Source: Palsa-872 sp036495195 | GTDB lineage: Bacteria; Chloroflexota; Dormibacteria; Dormibacterales; Dormibacteraceae | DNA: 8,738 bases | Reading direction: 5' to 3' | Assembly (NCBI GenBank): GCA_036495195.1 | Contig: DASXNH010000066.1 | Span: 1 to 8,738, forward strand | In this document: positions 1 through 6,066 of the stretch, piece by piece | Layout: each line of letters starts with the position of its first letter | Numbering within the stretch: the first letter of the stretch is position 1 | The notes under the pieces: model-generated | The model's input: the letters and a program-made list of their open reading frames with translations, nothing else | Told to the model about the DNA's origin: nothing | Database searches by the model: none | Made by a program: the position numbers and the translations under genes

Positions 1-300
1 GGGATAGGCGGCGATCAGGGTCTGTTCCAGGATGCCTGCCTTTTCCGCGCGCTTGACGACTTTCAAATGCTGGGAGTCAACCTGGTCGATGCCATGGCCG
101 ACGTAGGATTCCGCCCTGTCGAGCAGCTCCCGCCGATCCTCCTCCGACGGTAGGGCGCCGGCCAGACGAAGGACGCTGTGCTTGATGCTGACGTTCAGGT
201 CGTCGCTGTGCACCGGGTGCGGCTCGTCCACCCGGCCGGCCAGGACGGCATCCCACCAGGCGTCGATCGCGGCGCTCACCGGCGGCTGCTCGCCTTTCAT
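1..300 (-). CDS. BON-domain protein, 3' end beyond window
   Basis: The reverse strand reads open from an ATG at 300 to the left edge, giving the first 100 residues of a protein that continues outside the window. Residues about 30-80 (from DDLNVSIKHSVLRLAG through the GIDQVDSQHLKVV segment) have the BON-domain pattern: a strand, L-x-G, an acidic/arginine-rich helix, then a G-[IV]-x-x-V-x-S/N-x-L-x-V ending. BON domains are found in OsmY-like and other stress or envelope proteins and are thought to bind phospholipids or surfaces. There is no signal peptide: the N-terminus (MKGEQPPVSAAIDAWWDAVL) is polar and then Trp-rich, so a cytosolic location is likely for this part. A purine run (AAGAAGAAAG) directly precedes the ATG and may act as a weak ribosome site. 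An overlapping 101-residue reading frame at 77-382 on the same strand is low-complexity Arg/Gly/Pro and is judged a shadow. The domain call is fairly secure; the cellular role is unknown. Confidence 0.7.
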   Translation of the reverse strand, partial: MKGEQPPVSAAIDAWWDAVLAGRVDEPHPVHSDDLNVSIKHSVLRLAGALPSEEDRRELLDRAESYVGHGIDQVDSQHLKVVKRAEKAGILEQTLIAAYP

Positions 301-532
301 CTTTCTTCTTATCCTGGGCGCGTGGTGATCCAAGGCTGGGAGGTTGGTGGAGCGCCCGGCCCTCGCGGGCCAGGCACCCCAACTCAACAACGCCATCCCG
401 TTCCCACGTACCCGACCTTCGTGGAATCGGTGGCAGGAAGTATTTGGGACGGGTGCTTCCCCAGTTCCGGGCGTTTTACTCTGGATGGGGACTTATGGCT
501 TGGATCACCTCGCGATCGGCACGATCGGAGGG
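301..532. other. Intergenic region between divergent BON and STAS genes
   Basis: This 232-bp stretch should carry the promoters for the BON gene (leftward) and the STAS/RsbA pair (rightward). The STAS frame is open back to an ATG at 344, but the added residues look like non-coding translation (Pro/Arg/Trp-rich, no domain resemblance). I found no convincing -35/-10 pair on either strand, and no clear ECF- or SigB-type element. The only visible structure is a GC-rich inverted repeat at 354-375. Confidence 0.4.
354..375. repeat. GC-rich inverted repeat in the BON/STAS gap
   Basis: GGCCC at 358-362 pairs with GGGCC at 367-371 around a TCGC loop. The stem extends past one mismatch by GCC (354-356) pairing with GGC (373-375). 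There is no T-tract on either side, so a classic intrinsic terminator is unlikely. It could be an operator or mRNA hairpin, or chance in GC-rich DNA. Confidence 0.25.
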
Positions 533-895
533 ATGGTCGACATCGACGTTTTGCCTGGTGGCCGCATCTACGCCGACAAGCAGCTCATCGTCTCCCGCAC
601 CACCTCGCCGGATGGACTGAGGTTTGCGGGCGAGATCGACGCCTCGAACTCCCATGCCATTGGGACGGCCCTGGCCTCCGCCCACACCCCCCATCGAGAC
701 ATCCATGCCGAAGTCGCCAGCCTCTTGTTCTGCGACATCAGCGGGGTTCGCGCTTTCGTGGCGGCCGCGGAGGCCTTGCCCGCCGGCCGGCGCTTGCTCC
801 TTCATGGGATGCCGCCGCAACTCGAGACCGTCATCAAGGTTGTGGGTTGGAACCGAATGCCCACCTTGGTAATGTGCAAATGCGATGGCGACTGA
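533..895 (+). CDS. STAS-domain anti-sigma-factor antagonist
   Basis: This 120-residue protein is essentially one STAS domain, the fold of SpoIIAA/RsbV anti-sigma-factor antagonists. Visible hallmarks are the first strand with LRFAGEIDASN (residues 29-39), then the LLFCDISGVRAF segment (64-75). There D68 and S70 align by pattern with the Asp and the phosphorylatable Ser of the canonical D-S-S-G motif. The C-terminal GMPPQLETVIKVVGWNRMP resembles STAS partners of MEDS-type regulators. By family knowledge it would bind an anti-sigma kinase when dephosphorylated and be released when phosphorylated. It overlaps the downstream RsbA-like gene by 11 bp, so that protein is the obvious partner. The start is uncertain: the ATG at 533 lies almost against GGAGGG (527-532), which is too close for a normal ribosome site. 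An in-frame ATG at 485 is the main alternative, and one at 344 looks too early. Confidence 0.8.
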   Translation: MVDIDVLPGGRIYADKQLIVSRTTSPDGLRFAGEIDASNSHAIGTALASAHTPHRDIHAEVASLLFCDISGVRAFVAAAEALPAGRRLLLHGMPPQLETVIKVVGWNRMPTLVMCKCDGD

Positions 896-1901
896 GATGG
901 CCGTGAATTTCAGCGAACCGGTCCGTGAGTTTCGTCACGAGGCGCTGCTGTATGCCGGTATGGCGGACTTCCTGGCCGGCACCGTGCCGTTCGTGCGCGG
1001 GGGCCTCGAAGCCGGCGAGCCCGTTCTCGTCGTCGAGAGCGCCGCAAAGATCTCATTGCTTCGTGCGGAGCTCGGATCTGACGCAGGCTCGGTCGCGTTC
1101 GCGGACATGAGCAGCGTCGGAGCCAACCCTGCCCGGATCATTCCCGCCTGGCGCGAGTTCGTCAAGCAGCACGGCGCCGCGGGCCGCAGGTCAAGAGGGA
1201 TCGGCGAGCCCATCTGGAATGGCCGCACACCGCTCGAGCTGGTCGAATGCCAGCGTCACGAATCGCTCCTGAACACGGCGTTCGCCACCGGCGACCCGTG
1301 GTGGCTGCTCTGCCCGTACGACACCGAGGCGATGGACCCGGCGGTGATCGACGAAGCTCGCCGCAGCCATCCATACGTCACCGATGGCAACAGCGTCCAC
1401 CGAAGCAACGTCTACCGCGGCCTGGCTGCATCGGGAGCTCCATTTGACGTGCCGCTCCCAGAGCCTCGAACAGAGGTGCGGGAGCTGCTGTTCAACGCCT
1501 TCAACCTGGCCGAGCTGCGGGGCCTGGTCGTCAGGTTCGCGTCCGAGGCGGGGCTGCCGCCGTCGCGGGCGGCCAATTATGTGCTGGCGGCCAACGAGGT
1601 CGCGACCAACAGCGTGATTCATGGTGGCGGCAAGGGGTCGCTCCGCATCTGGCGAGAACCGGGCGCGCTTTCGTGCGAAGTTCGCGACGCCGGCCACATC
1701 GGCAACCCACTGGCTGACAGGGAGCCACCTTCGGCCGACACACACGGTTCACGGGGCCTTTGGCTGGCCAACCAGCTGTGCGACCTGGTTCAGATCAGAA
1801 GCGTCGTGGGCGGGAGCGCCGTACGGCTGCACATGTGGCTCAAGGCAGCTGCTCCGCTCGAGGCCGCAAACCAGCACGGGATCGACTCGATCCTCACCTA
1901 G
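885..1901 (+). CDS. RsbA-like anti-sigma regulator (MEDS sensor + HATPase)
   Basis: This 338-residue protein joins two domains. Residues about 15-180 form a MEDS (DcmR-type sensory) domain, recognisable from FRHEALLYAG, the NPARIIPAWREF segment, RGIGEPIW, the ECQRHESLLN helix and WWLLCPYD. Residues about 195-320 form a GHKL/HATPase_c_2 domain of the RsbW/SpoIIAB type. Its N-box is NEVATNSVIHGG (E238, N242, H246), followed by VRDAG (D268) and a glycine-rich GSRGLWLANQLCD (288-300). There is no HisKA dimerisation domain, so it is an anti-sigma-factor-type Ser kinase rather than a histidine kinase. Proteins of this layout are commonly called anti-sigma factor RsbA family regulators. The upstream STAS protein would be its antagonist and probable phosphorylation target; the cognate sigma factor is not in the window. 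The start may be ATG 885 (overlapping the STAS stop) or ATG 897, two nucleotides after it. Neither has a clear ribosome site, so translational coupling is likely. Confidence 0.88.
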   Translation: MATEMAVNFSEPVREFRHEALLYAGMADFLAGTVPFVRGGLEAGEPVLVVESAAKISLLRAELGSDAGSVAFADMSSVGANPARIIPAWREFVKQHGAAGRRSRGIGEPIWNGRTPLELVECQRHESLLNTAFATGDPWWLLCPYDTEAMDPAVIDEARRSHPYVTDGNSVHRSNVYRGLAASGAPFDVPLPEPRTEVRELLFNAFNLAELRGLVVRFASEAGLPPSRAANYVLAANEVATNSVIHGGGKGSLRIWREPGALSCEVRDAGHIGNPLADREPPSADTHGSRGLWLANQLCDLVQIRSVVGGSAVRLHMWLKAAAPLEAANQHGIDSILT

Positions 1902-1931
1902 CGCGCAACCGGGCCGCCCGCACCAGCCGGT

Positions 1932-2441
1932 ATGCTCCGGCAGATGGTCGTTCGCAGCGAGCTCGCCGGGCTGACTGATGCCGAGGCCAGGCGCGTCCTG
2001 GACGGCCTTCCACGTGCCGGGAACTACGAGGTGGTGGTGAAGCCGCTGCGTTATCGCACCCGGCCGCATCTCGCCGCCCGCTGCGAGTTCGAGGAGCACC
2101 GGATCGTGCTCCAGGTGCCGGTGCCATTCCGGCCTTTCAGGGAACCTGTCATCTTCGCTGCGAGGCGCAAGCGCGGGCCTGGGATGCGCTTCGCGTGGGT
2201 ATCGGAGACGGTCTCTTTCGGGCTACGTCGAGAGGTGCTCCGGTTCCTGTACTGCCACGAGTGGATGCACTGGTACCTGTACGAGACGCTGGGCAAGCGA
2301 TCTTCCGCTGAGACCGCATGCGACAGGTTCGCGCTGAGAAACTTCCGGCGCCGCCTGGTGACCACGGCTGACGCCGACCTCGCCCTCAAACGGCGAGGGG
2401 CGTCACCCGCCGGCACTCGCAGTGGGGCTCGCGCCGTGTGA
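1932..2441 (+). CDS. Small HExxH metallopeptidase-like protein
   Basis: I do not recognise this 169-residue protein as a named family. A clear zinc-protease signature lies in its C-terminal third: FLYCHEWMHWYLYETLG contains HEWMH (H109, E110, H113), followed 14 residues after the second His by ETACDRFAL (E127, D131). HExxH plus a downstream E-x-x-x-D in a helix is the gluzincin arrangement and resembles ImmA/IrrE-type (M78) domains, where the later helix reads ExxAxxFA. The first 100 residues are basic and contain a strand-like EEHRIVLQVPVPF segment with no recognised motif. There is no signal peptide or membrane helix, so it is probably cytosolic. It lies 30 bp after the RsbA-like gene and is probably co-transcribed with it. 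A role in cutting a regulator is possible but is pure inference. The Arg/Gly-rich tail (residues about 150-169) looks disordered, and its last 13 codons overlap the convergent gene. An ATG at 1944 is an alternative start. Confidence 0.65.
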   Translation: MLRQMVVRSELAGLTDAEARRVLDGLPRAGNYEVVVKPLRYRTRPHLAARCEFEEHRIVLQVPVPFRPFREPVIFAARRKRGPGMRFAWVSETVSFGLRREVLRFLYCHEWMHWYLYETLGKRSSAETACDRFALRNFRRRLVTTADADLALKRRGASPAGTRSGARAV

Positions 2442-2810
2442 CGAAAACGCTGCGCGCATCTTCTTGCCGCGCAGAAGAGCGACCAGCGCCAGCGGCAGGG
2501 CGATGTTCACCATCAGAGAGACGGGGCCGCGATTCGCTCCGATCGGAAGCAACAGCAGTAGAGCCGAGCCCCCAAGGCACACCCACTCCAGCACAAGCGT
2601 CCATCGGCGTGCCCGCCGCGAGCGGCAAATCAAGCCGGCCGCCAGCAGGCTGCCCAGACCGGCCAGCACGCACGAAGCAAGCCCCAGGCCCACCATCCAG
2701 GGCTCGCCTGCCAATACGAACGGAAAGGCGGAGACGCCGGCCGCGAACCAGAAGGTGGACTGCATCAGCAGGAGGACAAACGCCGCTTCCGGACGGGCGC
2801 CGTCGCTCAT
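2403..2810 (-). CDS. Small four-helix membrane protein, function unknown
   Basis: This 135-residue hydrophobic protein has four likely transmembrane helices at residues about 10-33, 38-60, 71-91 and 97-114. A strongly basic loop (CRSRRARRW, 62-70) between helices 2 and 3 and basic GKKMR after helix 4 suggest those ends are cytoplasmic. I do not recognise a family. The start at 2810 is chosen because its ATGA overlaps the stop of the upstream six-helix protein, a usual sign of translational coupling. The open frame extends further upstream to 2888, but that extension is Arg-rich and lies inside the neighbour's coding sequence. It is the last gene of the response regulator/kinase operon, so it may work with the six-helix protein. 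Its final 39 bp overlap the end of the convergent metallopeptidase-like gene, leaving no room for a normal terminator between them. Confidence 0.65.
   Translation of the reverse strand: MSDGARPEAAFVLLLMQSTFWFAAGVSAFPFVLAGEPWMVGLGLASCVLAGLGSLLAAGLICRSRRARRWTLVLEWVCLGGSALLLLLPIGANRGPVSLMVNIALPLALVALLRGKKMRAAFSSHGASPTASAGG
2807..2810 (-). other. ATGA start/stop overlap between the two membrane-protein genes
   Basis: The stop of the six-helix protein and the start of the four-helix protein share ATGA on the minus strand. No strong ribosome site precedes it, so the second gene probably depends on translation of the first, supporting a joint function. Confidence 0.7.
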
Positions 2811-3889
2811 GCCCGCGCCCGTACCGCAGCCACCGCGCGGGGATCGATGTCGACGGCGAATGGACCAGTTGGGTTGTCGACGATCCATACGTGGAGCATC
2901 GGCGCCACGCTCACGTCGATGGCGCCGATCGGGCAGATCGCAAACGGGGTCATCAGGCTGAACTCAAGACCCAATGGGGTGACGCATATGTTTTCGTGCT
3001 GGTGCCACGCGGTCAACGGACCACCTGGATCCGGACCGAACTGGCCGATATGCTGCATCTGGAACATCGCGCCAAGCAGCACTGGCCCGCGTCGCGTGTT
3101 GGCGTAGACCAAGCCCTGAGGATGCCGCGGATCCATCACGTAGCCCGCTTTCGCGTAGGCATCGTTCATCCAGTGGGTCGACGGCAGGTTGTCGGGTCCG
3201 CCCGGCCGGTAGCCGGCTTTCCAGGCCGCGTGCCAGTCCTCGTACGGGGTGATGGCGGCTTTCGTCTCGGCATAGAGTTGCGCGGCGGCAGCCTCCTGCT
3301 CAGGAGTGACGACATCATTGGTGGCCTGCAGGACAGCACCAACATGAACGTGTCGCGCATCGGCGGTGGACAGGTCGACGCCCCAGATCGTGGCACCGCT
3401 GAAGATGGTGAGCAGCGGCAGGCCGGTCGCGAGCGCCGCCCAATACCACGCGCGGTCACGGGAACGTAACTCATCGCGGACAGGGACCAGAACCAGGCCG
3501 AGCGCGGTCAGCTCGAGGAGCTTGGTGGCCACCGCGACCTGGTCGGGCGTGTCCAACCCAAGGGCGATGAAGGCGAGGTATCCGAGCAGGGTGGCGATGA
3601 TCAGCACCGACGATGCGAGCCTCCACCAGCGCCAGGTGAACATGGTCGCCAGCACGAGGTAGGCGATGCCGTTCCCGACAAACAGCGCGGCCGTGATCGG
3701 CTCCTCGAGATGTGTGGAAACCAGGCCCAGGTGGACGGCCCCGGCCATCGCCATGAGGATGGCTGCTGCCCGCACGGTGCCCGGAACGGCGCGACGCGCC
3801 GGCATCAGGCGCATGACGATGAGAGCGATCGGAAGCGCTATCAGGCCGGCGTAGAGACCGATTGCGTGATCAGGTGAAATGTCGAACAT
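2807..3889 (-). CDS. Six-helix membrane protein with His-rich C-terminal domain
   Basis: This 360-residue protein has an N-terminal membrane half with about six helices (residues about 10-27, 40-58, 64-84, 91-112, 121-138, 148-168). A soluble domain of about 190 residues follows, probably extracytoplasmic. That domain carries clustered candidate metal ligands: H180 and H182 (ARHVHVG), H239 (STHWMN), H256 (DPRHP), H280 (MQHIG), H296 and H298 in WHQHENIC with C302, C319 in FAICP, and H333 in MLHVW. The GGPLTAWHQHENIC ... CP-G ... MLHVW layout resembles an uncharacterised domain I recall from actinobacterial and Chloroflexi proteins, but I cannot name it. Metal, heme or copper binding is inference. 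The start at 3889 follows the kinase stop by 22 bp and leads directly into the first helix. The open frame reaches back to 4039, but that part lies inside the kinase gene and is not protein-like. Co-location with a two-component pair suggests that pair regulates it. Confidence 0.7.
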   Translation of the reverse strand: MFDISPDHAIGLYAGLIALPIALIVMRLMPARRAVPGTVRAAAILMAMAGAVHLGLVSTHLEEPITAALFVGNGIAYLVLATMFTWRWWRLASSVLIIATLLGYLAFIALGLDTPDQVAVATKLLELTALGLVLVPVRDELRSRDRAWYWAALATGLPLLTIFSGATIWGVDLSTADARHVHVGAVLQATNDVVTPEQEAAAAQLYAETKAAITPYEDWHAAWKAGYRPGGPDNLPSTHWMNDAYAKAGYVMDPRHPQGLVYANTRRGPVLLGAMFQMQHIGQFGPDPGGPLTAWHQHENICVTPLGLEFSLMTPFAICPIGAIDVSVAPMLHVWIVDNPTGPFAVDIDPRAVAAVRARA

Positions 3890-3911
3890 GAGGCCATGGT
3901 CGGGCTCGTAC

Positions 3912-5300
3912 CTAAGAAGGCCGTAAGAAAGGTAGGTGGACGAAAAGACCCGCTCCGCCATCAGGGCTGTCGGCCGCGACGATGCGTCCGTGATGCTGGT
4001 CGGCGATCCAGCGCGCAATCGAAAGGCCGAGGCCCGCACCCTGATCTATTGGGGCCGCCCCGGAACGCGTGCGCGCCGCGTCGGACTTGAAGAAGCGCTC
4101 GAAGACACGGTCCCGCTCATCGACGGCGATGCCCAAACCGTCGTCGCCCACCATCAGGCATGCCCAATCGCCATCGATCGAAAGCCGAACGGTGATCTTC
4201 GAACGTGCGAATCGGCTGGCGTTGTCGATCAGGATCCAGAGCAGCTGCCGGAGCGCGTCCTCGTCCCCGGCCACGGTGGCATCGACTACATCGACGTCGA
4301 CAGTCATGTCGGGATGGAGTGACGCCGCCTGACGGCCCACTCCGGTGACCAGGGGTTTGAGCGGTGTCGGCGCGAGCACGAGGTGGAGGCCGGAGTCAGC
4401 GCGGGCGAGCGTAAGCATTCGATCGACGAGGCGAGCCATACGATCGCTCTCCGCGACGATGTCGCCGGCCGCCGCGCGGCGAACCGAGTCGTCGATGGCC
4501 GGACCCTGGGACAGCAAACCGGCGTTGGCTTGAATCGTCGCCAGCGGCGTGCGGAGCTCATGCGAAGCGTCCGCGACGAACCTGCGCTGCGATTCGAACG
4601 AGTCCTGCAGCTGGTCGAGCATCCGGTTGAAACTCGCCGCCAGCAGCGCCACCTCGTCTCTGCTGCGGGTACGGGATAAGCGGCGACCGAAGTCCCTGGT
4701 TCGGCCGATGCCGTCGGCAGCGCCCGCGACGTCCTTCAATGGCTTGAGCGCCCGGCCCGCAACCAGCCATGAGGCGATGAGAGCCGCGATCAAGGTGGGG
4801 GCTCCCGAGATGATCAGGAAGCCGACGATACCCGAGAGGTTGGACTGCGGCACCCGTGTCGACTGTCCAGCCACGACGAAGCCATTCGGGAATGGCCGGA
4901 CGTAGATTCGGAGCTGGGTGCCCGCGCTGCGGTCGCCCTGTGTCGCGAATGCGCCGCCCGTTCGTGAGGCCTCGCTCAGCAGTTGCGAAGTTACGGCCGG
5001 TGGTGCCCCGTTGAGCACGCCCGTCGAGTAAATCACCGAGCCGTCCTGGCTGAGCAGCTCGACGAACACATCGGTGCTGCTGCGCAGATCGACGGCGGCG
5101 ATCAGAGGTCGTGGGGACAGATCGATGTTCGGGTTCGCCGCCAGGGCAGCAGCGGCAGTTCCAGCGCGCGCCCGCAGGTCCTTGTCTTGATTGGTGTCCA
5201 CACTGCCCGACACGAGTCCGTAGATGGCGACGCCAAAGATCACGAGCGCCAGCGCGACGACCGCGGCGCCGAACAGCGCCAGCCGCAGGCGGAGCGACAT
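3912..5300 (-). CDS. Sensor histidine kinase, HAMP-containing, EnvZ/CusS-like layout
   Basis: This 462-residue kinase has a first membrane helix at residues 7-30, an extracytoplasmic sensor region of about 125 residues (31-155), a second helix at 156-180 and a HAMP linker at 181-233. The H-box is ASHELRTPL, with the phosphorylated H247. The ATPase domain has an N-box with IDNASRF (N360), a G1 box DDGLGI (386-391), an F-box-like ERFFK (401-405) and a G2 box GAGLGLSIAR (421-430). It would autophosphorylate on H247 and pass the phosphate to the response regulator encoded just upstream; the stop of that gene and this ATG are 3 bp apart. GAGGGA, six bases before the ATG, is a good ribosome site and fixes the start. 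The sensor region includes SSTDVFVELLSQDGSVIYSTG, a PAS/Cache-like strand pattern seen in many such kinases, so the ligand cannot be read from sequence. The G1/N-box residues look intact, so the kinase should be active. Confidence 0.93.
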   Translation of the reverse strand: MSLRLRLALFGAAVVALALVIFGVAIYGLVSGSVDTNQDKDLRARAGTAAAALAANPNIDLSPRPLIAAVDLRSSTDVFVELLSQDGSVIYSTGVLNGAPPAVTSQLLSEASRTGGAFATQGDRSAGTQLRIYVRPFPNGFVVAGQSTRVPQSNLSGIVGFLIISGAPTLIAALIASWLVAGRALKPLKDVAGAADGIGRTRDFGRRLSRTRSRDEVALLAASFNRMLDQLQDSFESQRRFVADASHELRTPLATIQANAGLLSQGPAIDDSVRRAAAGDIVAESDRMARLVDRMLTLARADSGLHLVLAPTPLKPLVTGVGRQAASLHPDMTVDVDVVDATVAGDEDALRQLLWILIDNASRFARSKITVRLSIDGDWACLMVGDDGLGIAVDERDRVFERFFKSDAARTRSGAAPIDQGAGLGLSIARWIADQHHGRIVAADSPDGGAGLFVHLPFLRPS

Positions 5301-5303
5301 TCG

Positions 5304-5972
5304 CTATCCCTCCCGAAGCGCGTAACCCGCGCCGCGGACCGTGTGCAGGAGTCGAGACTCGCCCCCCTCTTCCAACTTCTGGCGCACGTAGCCGACGTAG
5401 ACGGCGACCACGTTGTCTCCTTCAGGTTCGCCTTTCCACACGGCGTCCAGGAGCTGCTCTCGTGTGAGCACCTGACGCGGATGACGGAGAAAATGCTGGA
5501 GCAGATCGAACTCGGTGGCTGTGAGCACGATCGGCCGCGCACCACGCCACACCTCGTGGCTTGCCGGCTCAAGCACGAGGTCGTCGAATCGCAGGTGATC
5601 CGCTGGAGCGGTCCTGCGCAGGAGGGCGCGGACTCGGGCCAGCAGCTCCTGGTATGCAAAGGGCTTGACCAGATAGTCGTCGGCCCCGCTGTCGAGCCCC
5701 TTGACACGCTCCTCGGTGCCGCCCAGGGCGGTGAGGAGCAAGATCGGAAACAGGCCCGTGGCCCGGAGCCGGCGGCATACACCGATCCCGTCAAGGCCGG
5801 GCAGCATCACGTCGAGCACCACGAGGTCGGGCGGCTGCTCGCGCGCGCGCCTCAGGGCCTCGAGACCGTCGACCGCCAGCTGGACGTCGTGCCCTTCGGC
5901 GGTCAGGACACGTTCCAGGGTGGCGGCAAGACGGCTGTCATCTTCGACGACGAGAATCCTGGGGCGGCCCAT
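5304..5972 (-). CDS. OmpR/PhoB-family response regulator
   Basis: This 222-residue regulator has an N-terminal receiver domain (residues about 4-118). It carries the acidic pair D11/D12 in ILVVEDD, the phosphoacceptor D54 in LVVLDVMLPGLDG, T81 in LLLTAL and K103 in YLVKPFAY. A C-terminal winged-helix DNA-binding domain follows (about 127-222), with LTATEFDLLQHFLRHP, LTREQLLDAVW and the wing HTVRGAGYAL. It would be phosphorylated by the adjacent histidine kinase and bind DNA as a dimer, most simply at its own operon promoter. I chose ATG 5972 because the receiver strand begins within five residues of it. Upstream in-frame ATGs at 6008 and 6056 add a segment with no domain resemblance, although 6008 has GGGGAG 13 bases upstream. 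No Shine-Dalgarno sequence precedes 5972, but a TATATA box lies 9 bases before it, hinting at a leaderless transcript. Confidence 0.92.
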   Translation of the reverse strand: MGRPRILVVEDDSRLAATLERVLTAEGHDVQLAVDGLEALRRAREQPPDLVVLDVMLPGLDGIGVCRRLRATGLFPILLLTALGGTEERVKGLDSGADDYLVKPFAYQELLARVRALLRRTAPADHLRFDDLVLEPASHEVWRGARPIVLTATEFDLLQHFLRHPRQVLTREQLLDAVWKGEPEGDNVVAVYVGYVRQKLEEGGESRLLHTVRGAGYALREG

Positions 5973-5988
5973 ACCAAGCGATATATAA
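5973..5988 (-). promoter_or_regulatory. Candidate -10 box for the two-component operon
   Basis: On the minus strand, TTATATAT (5988 to 5981) is an isolated AT-rich patch in GC-rich DNA and contains TATATA, close to the TATAAT -10 consensus. It ends 9 bases before the response regulator ATG, so transcription would begin at or very near the start codon (leaderless or nearly so). The 94-bp gap after the transglutaminase stop is the only non-coding DNA upstream of this operon. The -35 region is poor: TTATGC lies at about 17 bp spacing. No binding repeats for the regulator are evident. Confidence 0.4.
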
Positions 5989-6066
5989 GCCGGTTGTATG
6001 GATTGCATAAGATCGAGGCGTCTCCCCACTTGCGGCGAGGGGTTGGAGCCGAGCACACAGCCTGGT

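Noticed and set aside
77..382. Minus-strand open frame of 101 codons in the BON region
   Set aside because: It is out of frame with the BON-domain reading frame and has low-complexity Arg/Gly/Gln content.
178..906. Plus-strand open frame of 242 codons overlapping the BON and STAS genes
   Set aside because: Composition is Arg/His/Trp-rich with no domain, and it overlaps the STAS domain in another frame.
1191..1745. Minus-strand open frame of 184 codons inside the RsbA-like gene
   Set aside because: The plus-strand frame has clear MEDS and HATPase motifs; the antisense frame shows none.
2438..3469. Long plus-strand open frame of 343 codons
   Set aside because: It is antisense to the two membrane-protein genes, is Arg/Pro/Gly-rich without domain motifs, and the minus-strand frames have clear transmembrane and conserved motifs.
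6010..6066. Possible terminator after the first transglutaminase gene (CCCC ... GGGG on the minus strand)
   Set aside because: The stem is only four base pairs with an 11-base loop and no T-tract, too weak to call.
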